Both the position numbers and the translations under genes were made by a program. Under the pieces are notes generated by a model, which made no database searches, was not told where the DNA came from, and saw only the letters and a program-made list of their open reading frames with translations. A stretch of 38,253 bases of DNA from Subtercola sp. (GTDB lineage Bacteria; Actinomycetota; Actinomycetes; Actinomycetales; Microbacteriaceae): the NCBI GenBank assembly GCA_025463765.1, contig JAODBC010000062.1, forward strand, positions 1 to 38,253. Reading direction: 5' to 3'. Of the stretch, positions 17,245 to 24,673 are shown piece after piece. Position 1 is the first letter of the stretch; each line of letters begins with the position of its first letter.

Positions 17245-18321
17245 GTGAGTTCTCTAGCCGATCTGCCCATCCGCGACGACCTCCGGGGGCTCACGCCCTA
17301 CGGTGCACCCGAGCTCAAAGTGGCCGTTCAGCTGAACGTCAACGAGAACACCCACCCGATTCCAGAAGACGTTGCCCGCTCGATCATCGAGGCTCTCGCG
17401 CTGGAGTTGCTTTCGGTCAACCGCTACCCCGACCGCGAATTCCTCGCCCTGCGTGACAGTCTCGCCCGGTACCTCGGCGGCGGCTTGACACGAGACAACG
17501 TCTGGGCGGCGAACGGTTCGAACGAGATCCTCCAGCAGATTCTGCAGGCCTTCGGCGGCCCCGGGCGATCCGTTCTCGGCTTTCCCCCCACGTACTCGAT
17601 GCACCCCATCATCGCGGCCGGAACCGGCACCGAGTGGATCGCCGGTGTGCGTGACGCCGAGTATGAGATCTCTCCGCAAACCGCCGTCGCCTGGATCGAG
17701 CGTACGACTCCCGATCTCGTGTTCTTCTGCTCCCCGAACAACCCCACCGGCACCGCACTCTCGCTCGAGACCATCGCGGCAGCCTACGACGCCACGCCCG
17801 GAATCGTTGTCGTCGACGAGGCGTACGCCGAATTCGGGCACGCCGGCGAGCCGACCGCGCTGTCTCTGCTACCGGGCCGGGAGCGCCTCATCGTGACGCG
17901 AACCATGAGCAAGGCCTTCGCCTTCGCCGGTGCGCGCCTCGGTTACCTCGCTGCAGACCCGGCGATCAGCGACGCTTTACGGCTGGTGCGTCTGCCGTAC
18001 CACCTCTCTTCTCTCACCCAAGCGGCGGCGGTCGCGGCACTTGCGCACGCCCCCGAAATGCTCGCGATGGTCGACGACATCAAGGTGCAGCGCGACCGTA
18101 TCGAAACGACGTTGCGCGAACTCGGCTACAACCCGTTTCCGAGCGCCTCGAATTTTGTGCTTTTCGGTGGCGTTCCCGACGCCCACCGCATGTTCGAGCA
18201 ACTGCTCGAACGCGACATCATCATTCGCGACCTCGGTATTGCCGGCCACCTGCGTGTAAGTGCAGGCACCGCGGCCGAGACCACGGCTTTCCTCGAAGCA
18301 ATGCGCGAGCTCACGGAGTAG
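17245..18321 (+). CDS. hisC: Histidinol-phosphate aminotransferase
   Basis: A 358-residue class I/II PLP aminotransferase that converts imidazole-acetol phosphate to histidinol phosphate. The substrate-binding motif is QLNVNENTHP, the PLP-contact segments are CSPNNPTGT and VVDEAYAEF, and the Schiff-base lysine is K223 in TRTMSKAFAFAGARLGY. Two GTG starts are possible (17218 and 17245). The later one gives SSLADLPIRDDLRGL, the family's usual N-terminus, and has a leaderless-type -10. hisB, hisH and priA follow, but the repeat-filled gap and a separate promoter before hisB suggest two transcription units. Confidence 0.95.
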   Translation: MSSLADLPIRDDLRGLTPYGAPELKVAVQLNVNENTHPIPEDVARSIIEALALELLSVNRYPDREFLALRDSLARYLGGGLTRDNVWAANGSNEILQQILQAFGGPGRSVLGFPPTYSMHPIIAAGTGTEWIAGVRDAEYEISPQTAVAWIERTTPDLVFFCSPNNPTGTALSLETIAAAYDATPGIVVVDEAYAEFGHAGEPTALSLLPGRERLIVTRTMSKAFAFAGARLGYLAADPAISDALRLVRLPYHLSSLTQAAAVAALAHAPEMLAMVDDIKVQRDRIETTLRELGYNPFPSASNFVLFGGVPDAHRMFEQLLERDIIIRDLGIAGHLRVSAGTAAETTAFLEAMRELTE

Positions 18322-18383
18322 TACGCCTGTCGAAGCCGCGAGCGAGCCCGACTGCGCGTCCTCGCGCTGCGCAGAAGCCTGAC

Positions 18384-18490
18384 CCGAGCATCCGCCACGG
18401 CGCACAAGCGCGCCCGAGCATCCGCGACGGCGCAAAAGCCAGCCGAGGATCCGCCACGGTGCAAAAGCCCGGTCCGAGCATGCGCCCCCA
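18384..18490 (+). repeat. Four ~30-bp tandem repeats upstream of hisB
   Basis: CCGAG-[CG]-AT-[CG]-CGC units begin at 18384, 18414, 18443 and 18474 (periods 30, 29, 31). Each full unit continues with [CG]ACGG-[CT]-GCA-[CA]-AAGC. The last, partial unit ends about 10 bases before the hisB -10 box. No gene lies in 18322-18513. Confidence 0.85.
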
Positions 18491-18500
18491 CCCGGCCCGA

Positions 18501-18513
18501 TAGACTTTTCGGC
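18501..18513 (+). promoter_or_regulatory. Leaderless-type promoter of hisB (TAGACT, 7-bp spacer)
   Basis: TAGACT at 18501-18506 ends seven bases before ATG 18514, with no Shine-Dalgarno between them. Confidence 0.5.
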
Positions 18514-19122
18514 ATGTCACGCGAACCCCGTACCGCCAGCCTCACGCGCGAAACGAGCGAATCGAGCATCGAGCTCTCGCTCAATCTCGACGGCACCGGA
18601 GTCTCGCACATCGACACCTCGGTTCCGTTCTACAACCACCTGCTCACCGCGTTCGCGAAGCACTCCCTGACCGACCTCACGGTGAAGGCGACCGGCGACA
18701 CCGACATCGACGTGCACCACACGGTCGAAGACATTGGAATCGTGCTCGGTCAGGCCATTCGGCAGGCCCTCGGCGACAAGAGCGGCATTTCGCGCTTCGG
18801 CGACGCGCTCGTTCCCCTCGACGAGGCTCTCGTGCAGGCCGTCGTCGACATCTCCGGCCGCCCGTTCCTCGTGCACACCGGCGAGCCGGCCGGGTTCGAA
18901 TATCACCTGATCGGCGGTCACTTCACCGGCTCCATGGTGCGTCACGTCTTCGAAGCAATCACCTTCAACGCCGGTCTCACCGTGCACATCACTGTGCTCG
19001 GCGGTCGAGACCCGCACCACATCGCCGAGGCCGAATTCAAGGCATTCGCCCGCGCCTTTCGCTTCGCCAAGCAGTTCGACGCGAGTGTATCGGGCATCCC
19101 GTCGACCAAGGGCGCGCTGTGA
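18514..19122 (+). CDS. hisB: Imidazoleglycerol-phosphate dehydratase
   Basis: A 202-residue manganese-dependent dehydratase that makes imidazole-acetol phosphate, the HisC substrate. The metal-binding motif DVHHTVED is at 66-73 and the second one, [18 protein letters not shown], is near 165-182. [13 protein letters not shown] and [15 protein letters not shown] are also diagnostic. It is the monofunctional form, without the phosphatase domain found in enteric HisB. hisH starts within its stop codon. Confidence 0.97.
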   Translation: MSREPRTASLTRETSESSIELSLNLDGTGVSHIDTSVPFYNHLLTAFAKHSLTDLTVKATGDTDIDVHHTVEDIGIVLGQAIRQALGDKSGISRFGDALVPLDEALVQAVVDISGRPFLVHTGEPAGFEYHLIGGHFTGSMVRHVFEAITFNAGLTVHITVLGGRDPHHIAEAEFKAFARAFRFAKQFDASVSGIPSTKGAL

Positions 19123-19751
19123 CGTCACCTCGTGTCGTCGTGCTCGACTACGGCAGTGGCAACGTGCACTCGGCAGTCAAGGCGCTCGAGAGGGTCGGCG
19201 CGAAAGTCGAGCTCACGGCTGACCGACGCGCTGTGGCCGAGGCTGACGGTCTGCTGGTTCCGGGCGTCGGTGCGTTCAGCGCCGTGATGGCCGCTCTCGA
19301 TTCTGTGCGCGGCGGTGAATTGATCGACAAACGCCTGGCGGGCGGCCGACCCGTGCTCGGCATCTGTGTGGGCATGCAGGTTCTGTTCTCGCGCGGCATC
19401 GAACGCGGCACCGATACCGAGGGCCTCGGCGAGTGGCCGGGCACCGTCGAAGAGTTGCGAGCGGATGTTCTGCCGCACATGGGCTGGAACACCGTGTCGG
19501 CGCCGCCCGAGTCGAGGCTGTTCGAATCCATCGGCAATGAGCGTTTCTACTTCGTGCACTCCTACGCCGCGCAGAACTGGGAGCTCGAGGTGCAGCCGCC
19601 CCTGCCTGGTGCCGCGGTGACGTGGGCCGAACACGGCGCACCGTTCATCGCCGCCGTCGAGAACGGCCCGCTGGCCGCAACGCAGTTCCACCCCGAGAAG
19701 TCGGGGGAGGCCGGTATGCAGCTGCTCTCCAACTGGCTCCGCACGCTGTGA
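19119..19751 (+). CDS. hisH: Imidazole glycerol phosphate synthase, glutaminase subunit
   Basis: A 210-residue class I glutamine amidotransferase that supplies ammonia to HisF (not in this window). The oxyanion-strand motif is VPGVGAF, the nucleophile is C83 in [10 protein letters not shown], and the His/Glu of the triad are in QFHPEKSG near the C-terminus. GTG 19119 overlaps the hisB stop by four bases (GTGA), indicating translational coupling. The stop codon is part of the first unit of a tandem repeat that continues downstream. Confidence 0.96.
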   Translation: MTSPRVVVLDYGSGNVHSAVKALERVGAKVELTADRRAVAEADGLLVPGVGAFSAVMAALDSVRGGELIDKRLAGGRPVLGICVGMQVLFSRGIERGTDTEGLGEWPGTVEELRADVLPHMGWNTVSAPPESRLFESIGNERFYFVHSYAAQNWELEVQPPLPGAAVTWAEHGAPFIAAVENGPLAATQFHPEKSGEAGMQLLSNWLRTL

Positions 19752-19810
19752 GCCACGTACGCTGTGAGCCCCCGCACGGTCTGAGCCTCCACACGCTCTG
19801 AGCCTCAACC
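19743..19810 (+). repeat. Four 16-17-bp tandem repeats starting at the hisH stop
   Basis: ACG-[CG]-T-[GC]-TGAGCC units start at 19743, 19759, 19776 and 19793. The first contains the hisH stop. TGA triplets at 19749, 19765, 19782 and 19799 cover all three frames. They fill half of the 138-base gap before priA. Confidence 0.8.
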
Positions 19811-19889
19811 GCCACCAGCGCTGATACCCTCTGAGCGCCGCCGAGCATCCACTCGCCGTCACACCCCTAGTCGAAAGATCTGTTCGTTC

Positions 19890-20627
19890 ATGACCGAAAC
19901 ACCCGCTCTCGTTCTGCTGCCCGCCGTCGACATCGCAGGCGGCCAGGCTGTGCGCCTCACGCAGGGCGAGGCAGGCACCGAGACGAACCACGGCGACCCC
20001 GCAGACGCGGCCGCCGACTGGGTCGCCCAGGGCGCCGAATGGGTTCACCTCGTCGACCTCGACGCGGCATTCGGGCGCGGCAGCAACGTCGACGTCATCC
20101 GCCGGGTCATCGCAGAGGCCGGGGGCGTGAAGATCGAACTCTCGGGCGGAATCCGCGACGACGCGTCGCTCGAACATGCCCTCGACAGCGGGGCGACCCG
20201 GGTCAATCTCGGCACGGCCGCGCTCGAGAACCCCGAGTGGGCCGCGGCTGCTATTGCCCGCTTCGGTGACGCCATCGCCGTCGGTCTGGATGTTCGCGGA
20301 ACCACTCTTGCGGCCCGCGGCTGGACCAAAGAGGGCGGTGATCTCTGGGAGGTGCTCGCTCGCCTCGAAGAGGCGGGCTGCGCGCGTTACGTGGTCACCG
20401 ACGTGACCAAAGACGGAACGCTGAAAGGCCCGAACGTCGACCTGCTCAAGCAGGTCATGCAGAAGACCGACAAGCCGGTCATCGCCTCGGGGGGCATCTC
20501 GAGTCTCGCCGACCTGACCGAACTCCGCTCGCTGGTCGGTGCCGGGCTCGAAGGCGCGATCGTGGGCCGCGCGCTGTATGCCGGCGCGTTCACGCTTGTC
20601 GAGGCGCTCGCCGTCGCGTCGAACTGA
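19890..20627 (+). CDS. priA: Phosphoribosyl isomerase PriA (HisA, probably also TrpF activity)
   Basis: A 245-residue (beta/alpha)8 isomerase that converts ProFAR to PRFAR in histidine synthesis. Catalytic aspartates D14 ([15 protein letters not shown]) and D175 ([13 protein letters not shown]) are present. The segment [10 protein letters not shown] carries the tryptophan that in actinobacterial PriA allows binding of the tryptophan-pathway substrate PRA. Dual HisA/TrpF function is therefore likely if no trpF exists elsewhere in the genome. ATG 19890 is the only sensible start, with a weak purine tract before it. TAGTCG at 19868 could be a -10 box. Confidence 0.93.
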   Translation: MTETPALVLLPAVDIAGGQAVRLTQGEAGTETNHGDPADAAADWVAQGAEWVHLVDLDAAFGRGSNVDVIRRVIAEAGGVKIELSGGIRDDASLEHALDSGATRVNLGTAALENPEWAAAAIARFGDAIAVGLDVRGTTLAARGWTKEGGDLWEVLARLEEAGCARYVVTDVTKDGTLKGPNVDLLKQVMQKTDKPVIASGGISSLADLTELRSLVGAGLEGAIVGRALYAGAFTLVEALAVASN

Positions 20628-20742
20628 CCCTGCTGAAGCGTATTGCTGAACTGACCTGCCCACCTGACAAGCCGAACTGAACTGTCGACCTGACCTGACC
20701 TGCCCAACTGACCTGACCTGCCCAAGCCCACCTGACTGACCG
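20628..20742 (+). repeat. TGA-rich 13/18-bp repeat tract after priA
   Basis: Variants of AACTGACCTG and CTGACCTGCCCA fill the gap between priA and the SseB gene. Counting the priA stop at 20625, twelve TGA triplets occur by 20737. Many are 13 bases apart (20634/20647, 20652/20665/20678/20691, 20696/20709), and two pairs are 18 apart. Confidence 0.85.
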
Positions 20743-20764
20743 TCGAACCGATCGGAGCGTAGTC

Positions 20765-21562
20765 GTGCACGACGAGCATCCGCAGCCCCACGGAGGGCCG
20801 GCCGATTCTGCCGGCCAGCCGTTCTCCGGCCGGCACTTCGAGGCGAGCACGAGCGCGTTCGAGGGTGATGACGGCAGCGCGTCGCCGCACGTTCTCGAGA
20901 CGATGCGGCGGTTCGTCGCCGGTCAGGCCTCTCAGGCCGACGTCGTCGATGCCCTGCGTGACGCGCGCCTGCTGGTACCGCTCGTCGCGCACGCGGGCGA
21001 GACAGGCATCGACGACCACGGTCATCTCGTCGACAAGACGCAAGAACTCTCGATAGTGACCGTGACGACGCCCGACGGCCGCTCGGCGTTGCCCGCGTTC
21101 ACCTCGACGGCGGCGATGGCAGCCTGGAACCCGAAGGCTCGGCCGATCCCGACCGAAGCGCGGCGGGTGGCCCTCGCGGCGGCGAGCGAGAACACCGACA
21201 TCGTCATCGTCGACGCCACCTCGCCGACCGAGTTCGTCGTGAGACGACCCGCGGTGTGGGCGATGGCCCAGGGGATGCCCTGGCGCTCGCCAGCCGACGA
21301 CCCGGAGGTTCTCGCTGTGTTCAGCGAATCGGTCGTGGCCGAATCGGCAGTGTCAGCGGTCTCGCTGCAGAACGGCGACCCCACGAGCAGGATGCTCGGG
21401 GCAGAACTCGTGGCCAGGCTCGAACTCTTACCAGGGCTTGACCAGGGTGCGCTGACCACCCTGTTGGCCCGCCTGCACGAGCGCTGGTCGCAGAGCCCCA
21501 TCGTCGCTCAGCGGGTCGACTCGCTGGCCGTCACCCTCGTGACGGCTCCCCGCTGGGTCTGA
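20765..21562 (+). CDS. SseB-domain protein
   Basis: A 265-residue soluble protein starting at GTG, with CGGAGCG just upstream. The central part (about 45-190) resembles the SseB N-terminal domain: a short helical start (VADVVDALRDARLLVPLV-like), then ELSIVTVTTPDGRSALPAFTS and the strand VIVDATSPTEFVVRRPAVWAMAQG. SseB-domain proteins are widespread in actinobacteria and of unclear function. Genes of this family often lie between his genes and infC in this order. There is no signal peptide or membrane segment. The N-terminal 40 residues are low-complexity. Confidence 0.75.
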   Translation: MHDEHPQPHGGPADSAGQPFSGRHFEASTSAFEGDDGSASPHVLETMRRFVAGQASQADVVDALRDARLLVPLVAHAGETGIDDHGHLVDKTQELSIVTVTTPDGRSALPAFTSTAAMAAWNPKARPIPTEARRVALAAASENTDIVIVDATSPTEFVVRRPAVWAMAQGMPWRSPADDPEVLAVFSESVVAESAVSAVSLQNGDPTSRMLGAELVARLELLPGLDQGALTTLLARLHERWSQSPIVAQRVDSLAVTLVTAPRWV

Positions 21563-21647
21563 CCCGCTTCGTTTCGGCGCCCTCTCGGCACAGCTGCGGC
21601 CTTTCGAAGCGACGCGCTTCTGCCCAAGGGGCCCGCATCCACTGGCG

Positions 21648-21974
21648 CTAGGCGTACACCGGGCCGGTCAGCTTCTCGCCCGGGCCCTGGCCGACGGGGT
21701 CGGGAAAAGGCGACGCTTCGCGGAACGCGAGTTGCAACGAGCGGAGTCCGTCGCGCAGGCTCCGGGCGTGCATGTCGCCGATCTCCGGGGCACCGGCCGT
21801 GACCAACCCCGCGAGTGCGATGATGAGTTTGCGGGCTTCGTCGAGGTCGAGTTGACTGTCAGGGTCGTCGGCGAGCCCGACCTTGACCGCTGCTGCACTC
21901 ATCAGGTGCACTGCTGTCGTGGTGATGACCTCGACCGCCTGCACATCGGCAATGTCGCGCGCTTCGTCGCTCAT
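21648..21974 (-). CDS. DUF1844 family protein
   Basis: A 108-residue acidic helical protein. The pattern AVEVITTTAVHLMSAAAVKVGL, then DLDEARKLIIALAGLV, is the DUF1844 signature. Function is unknown. In actinobacteria it is regularly encoded divergently from infC, as here. The start is ATG 21974 on the minus strand, with GAACGG upstream. No membrane segment is predicted. Confidence 0.8.
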   Translation of the reverse strand: MSDEARDIADVQAVEVITTTAVHLMSAAAVKVGLADDPDSQLDLDEARKLIIALAGLVTAGAPEIGDMHARSLRDGLRSLQLAFREASPFPDPVGQGPGEKLTGPVYA

Positions 21975-22008
21975 GAATATCCGTTCTCACTTCAGGTCAA
22001 GTCTCTGA

Positions 22009-22257
22009 TAGACTGCTGTGCGGCTCTGGCACCGGTAGGTGTTAGATCGAAAGTGGAGATTCTCCCACCCGCATGACCGCTTCTAAGGTTATCGGGTCGA
22101 TTGCACTCCGCCTGTCTTCATCACTGAAGGCAGGTAGATAGGGTGTGGTGCGTTGTGCAGACCGGTTCGTCTGTGCATGCGTGGTGAAGTTCAGTTTCGT
22201 GAGCGCCGGTTCATACCGGTAGCCCAGCCGAACATCCACCAGCATAAGGAGCAACGC
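22009..22257 (+). promoter_or_regulatory. Long structured leader of infC
   Basis: TAGACT at 22009-22014 is the likely -10 box, giving a 5' leader of about 237 bases. It contains several hairpins: 22053-22068 (GTGGAG/CTCCCAC, covering a GGAG), 22111-22134 (10-bp stem with a TCAC loop), about 22155-22176, and 22206-22220. It also holds a 22-codon ATG frame (22073-22141). The first hairpin could hide the GGAG before that small frame. Regulation of infC by its leader is known in other bacteria; here it is inferred. Confidence 0.5.
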
Positions 22258-22908
22258 ATCAGCGATCCCCGTACCAACGACCGTATACGAGTACCCGAGG
22301 TTCGCCTCGTGGGTCCGGCCGGTGAGCAGGTTGGCGTCGTGAGCATCGACGTCGCACTCAGACTCGCACAAGAGGCAGACCTCGACTTGGTTGAGGTGGC
22401 CCCGAATTCGAAGCCGCCCGTCGCCAAGATCATGGACTACGGAAAGTTCAAGTACGAAGCCGCGCAGAAAGCAAAAGAAGCACGGCGCAACCAGGCGAAC
22501 ACCATTCTCAAAGAGGTGCGTTTTCGCCTGAAAATCGATGTGCACGACTACGAGACCAAGCGCAAGCGCGCCGAAGGTTTTCTCAAGGCGGGCGACAAGG
22601 TCAAAGCCATGATCTTGTTCCGCGGCCGTGAGCAGTCGCGCCCCGATCAGGGAGTCAGACTCCTGCAGAGATTTGCCGAAGACGTTTCGGAGTTCGGTTC
22701 TGTCGAATCGAGCCCGACCATCGACGGTCGCAACATGGTCATGGTCATCGGCCCTCTGAAGAACAAAGCAGAGGCCAAGGCCGAGGCCAACGCACACCGA
22801 GCGGCAGCGAAGCCCCCGCGGGAGGCACCCGCCACCCCCGCTGCCGAGCAAGCCACGGCTGTGACTGCCGCACCAGCACCATCAAAAACAGCGGCACCAG
22901 CCGAATAA
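22258..22908 (+). CDS. infC: Translation initiation factor IF-3, ATC start codon
   Basis: A 216-residue protein. The N-domain begins [18 protein letters not shown] and contains D-x2[24 protein letters not shown]. The linker is Lys-rich, and the C-domain has [22 protein letters not shown] and an Ala/Pro-rich tail of about 40 residues. IF-3 blocks subunit joining and proofreads the start codon. The start is placed at ATC 22258 because AAGGAG ends six bases before it (22246-22251) and the next codon starts the conserved IF-3 N-terminus. An in-frame start at 22153 would add 35 residues unlike IF-3. Rare AUU/AUC starts permit IF-3 autoregulation in other bacteria. Confidence 0.93.
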   Translation: MSDPRTNDRIRVPEVRLVGPAGEQVGVVSIDVALRLAQEADLDLVEVAPNSKPPVAKIMDYGKFKYEAAQKAKEARRNQANTILKEVRFRLKIDVHDYETKRKRAEGFLKAGDKVKAMILFRGREQSRPDQGVRLLQRFAEDVSEFGSVESSPTIDGRNMVMVIGPLKNKAEAKAEANAHRAAAKPPREAPATPAAEQATAVTAAPAPSKTAAPAE

Positions 22909-22956
22909 CGCGGCGCCAGCCACACAACTGAAGCATTACCGAACGAGGAGAGAACT

Positions 22957-23151
22957 ATGCCCAAGCAGAAGACCCATTCCGGGGCGAAGAAGCGATTCAA
23001 GGTCACCGGAACCGGCAAGCTCATGAAGCAGCAGGCCGGCATGCGCCACAACCTCGAAGTGAAGTCGGGCCAGCGCAAGCGCCGCCTGAACACCGACCAG
23101 GTTCTTGCCCCGCAAGACGCCAAGGTCGCCCGCAAACTGCTCGGCATCTAG
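22957..23151 (+). CDS. rpmI: 50S ribosomal protein L35
   Basis: A 64-residue protein with the L35 pattern [21 protein letters not shown] and a basic C-terminal half (KRRLNTD). It is preceded by GAGGAGAGA at a good distance from the ATG. It lies between infC and rplT in the universal order and is co-transcribed with them. Confidence 0.97.
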   Translation: MPKQKTHSGAKKRFKVTGTGKLMKQQAGMRHNLEVKSGQRKRRLNTDQVLAPQDAKVARKLLGI

Positions 23152-23184
23152 ATCTCACGACGACGAAGAAAAGACAGATAGAAA

Positions 23185-23577
23185 ATGGCAAGAGTAAAAA
23201 GGGCGGTTAACGCCCACAAGAAGCGTCGCGTGATTCTGGAGCGTGCCGAGGGCTACCGCGGCCAGCGTTCGCGCTTGTACCGCAAGGCAAAAGAGCAGGT
23301 CACCCACTCGCTGGTCTACTCGTACCGCGACCGCCGCGCGCGCAAGGGTGACTTTCGTCGCCTGTGGATCCCGCGCATCAACGCCGCTGCCCGCCTGAAC
23401 GGCCTCACCTACAACCGCCTCATCCAGGGTCTGAACCTGGCCGGCATCGAGGTCGACCGTCGCATTCTCGCCGACCTCGCCGTCACCGAGCCCGCCACGT
23501 TCGCGGCCCTCGTCGCCAGCGCCAAGGCAGCACTGCCGGCCGATACGTCGGCTCCGAAGGCGACCGTCGCCGCGTAA
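23185..23577 (+). CDS. rplT: 50S ribosomal protein L20
   Basis: A 130-residue protein that binds 23S rRNA early in 50S assembly. It starts [14 protein letters not shown] and contains [26 protein letters not shown] and [10 protein letters not shown]. It is slightly longer than average because of an Ala-rich tail after [11 protein letters not shown]. In several bacteria L20 represses its own operon by binding the infC-rpmI leader; whether that happens here is unknown. A strong terminator follows at 23646. Confidence 0.97.
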   Translation: MARVKRAVNAHKKRRVILERAEGYRGQRSRLYRKAKEQVTHSLVYSYRDRRARKGDFRRLWIPRINAAARLNGLTYNRLIQGLNLAGIEVDRRILADLAVTEPATFAALVASAKAALPADTSAPKATVAA

Positions 23578-23645
23578 GCGGTCGTCAGCCTTTCGCCAGT
23601 ATCGCCTTTCGCCGCGAAATCGCGGTCGTGCCTCCGCACTTCTAA

Positions 23646-23690
23646 AAAAGGGGCGGCGTGTGCAGCTCAGGCTGCACCGCTGCCCCTTTT
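23646..23690 (+). terminator. Rho-independent terminator of infC-rpmI-rplT
   Basis: AAAAGGGGCGGCG (23646-23658) pairs with CGCTGCCCCTTTT (23678-23690). An inner GTGCAG/CTGCAC stem continues it above a one-base bulge. The A-run on the left and T-run on the right make it functional in both directions. Confidence 0.9.
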
Positions 23691-23736
23691 GCCTGCACGG
23701 GATGTTCGGCCGCGGCGATGACGCGGCAGAGACGAA

Positions 23737-23756
23737 TAGTCTGCTTGACTTGGCGC
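23737..23756 (+). promoter_or_regulatory. Promoter of the TrmH-family gene (TAGTCT, 14-bp spacer)
   Basis: TAGTCT at 23737-23742 ends 14 bases before ATG 23757, predicting a leader of roughly seven bases without a Shine-Dalgarno. Confidence 0.4.
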
Positions 23757-24572
23757 ATGCTTGATAATCCGCGCTCACCGCGTGTTCGGGCCGTCGCCAA
23801 ACTCGCCAAGAAGAGCGCACGGTCTGAGACCGGGCTCTTTCTGCTCGAGGGGCCGCAGGCCGTCGCCGAAGCGCTCATCTTCAGCCCGCAACTCGTCGTC
23901 GAGCTCTATGCCACGCCGACCGCCCTCGAGCGGTTCACCGACATCGGTCAGACCGCGGTCGATGCGGGGGTCGACGTGGAGTTCGTCTCCGAACACGTGC
24001 TCGAGGTCATGTCTGACACGGTCACCCCGCAGGGCTTCATTGCCGTCTGTCACCAGTTTCCGACCGCCGTCAAAGATATTTTCGCCACCGCGCCGAAGCT
24101 CATCGCGATTCTCGAAGAGGTGCGTGACCCGGGCAACGCGGGAACGATCATCCGTGCCGCCGACGCCGCCGGCGCTGACGCCGTCATTCTGACGGGGCGG
24201 TCAGTCGACCTCTACAACCCGAAGGTCGTGCGCTCGACGACCGGATCGCTCTTCCATCTCCCGGTGGCGATGGATGCGAGCTTCGCCGACGTTCGAATTC
24301 GGGCGGCGGAGGCCGGCCTGCAGATTCTGGCTGCCGACATCAAGGGTGACGACTTGCTCGAAGTGCGTTCGACCGGTCTGTTGGCTCAGCCGACCGCGTG
24401 GCTGTTCGGAAATGAGGCGCGCGGGCTGCCCGACGAGATTCTCGCGCTGGCCGATAGGGCGATCTCCGTGCCGATCTACGGCAAGGCCGAGTCGATGAAC
24501 CTGGCTACAGCCGCGTCGGTGTGCCTCTACGAGAGCGCCTTCGCGCAGCGCAGCGCAAACGCTCGCGCCTGA
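23757..24572 (+). CDS. TrmH-family (SpoU) 2'-O-ribose RNA methyltransferase, TsnR-like
   Basis: A 271-residue enzyme expected to methylate a ribose 2'-OH, probably in 23S rRNA. The N-terminal substrate-binding domain (RVRAVAKLAKKSAR, FLLEGPQAVAEAL) covers about 1-100. The SPOUT knot motifs follow: motif 1 RDPGNAGTIIRAADAAG, motif 2 LFGNEARGLP, and motif 3 VPIYGKAESMNLATAASVCLYE. The ATG at 23757 is the family start; the open frame upstream crosses the terminator. The gene order rplT - tsnR - pheS is conserved in actinobacteria. The target nucleotide cannot be told from sequence. Confidence 0.9.
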   Translation: MLDNPRSPRVRAVAKLAKKSARSETGLFLLEGPQAVAEALIFSPQLVVELYATPTALERFTDIGQTAVDAGVDVEFVSEHVLEVMSDTVTPQGFIAVCHQFPTAVKDIFATAPKLIAILEEVRDPGNAGTIIRAADAAGADAVILTGRSVDLYNPKVVRSTTGSLFHLPVAMDASFADVRIRAAEAGLQILAADIKGDDLLEVRSTGLLAQPTAWLFGNEARGLPDEILALADRAISVPIYGKAESMNLATAASVCLYESAFAQRSANARA

Positions 24573-24659
24573 ATATCTGCACACTTTTCTGCACAGTTCG
24601 TCGCCATTGATCGTTCTGCACAGATCACGGCTCGCCGAAAGTGCCCTGTCGTTCCTGAG

Positions 24660-24673
24660 TAAGCTTGGTTCTC
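24660..24673 (+). promoter_or_regulatory. Leaderless-type promoter of pheS (TAAGCT, 8-bp spacer)
   Basis: TAAGCT at 24660-24665 ends eight bases before GTG 24674, so an in-frame TTG at 24665 overlaps the -10 box and is unlikely to be used. No Phe-codon leader peptide or T-box is visible. Confidence 0.5.

Noticed and set aside
18384..18490. CRISPR array candidate upstream of hisB (30-bp periodic repeats)
   Set aside because: The units are directly tandem without unique spacers, imperfect, and there are no cas genes nearby.
19125..20663. 512-codon minus-strand frame across hisH and priA
   Set aside because: Antisense to two intact enzymes with complete active sites, and it runs through the TGA repeat tract only because that tract has no stops on the other strand.
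22153..22257. Upstream in-frame start for infC adding 35 residues
   Set aside because: The added residues are unlike IF-3 N-termini, while AAGGAG followed by ATC sits precisely at the conserved N-terminus.
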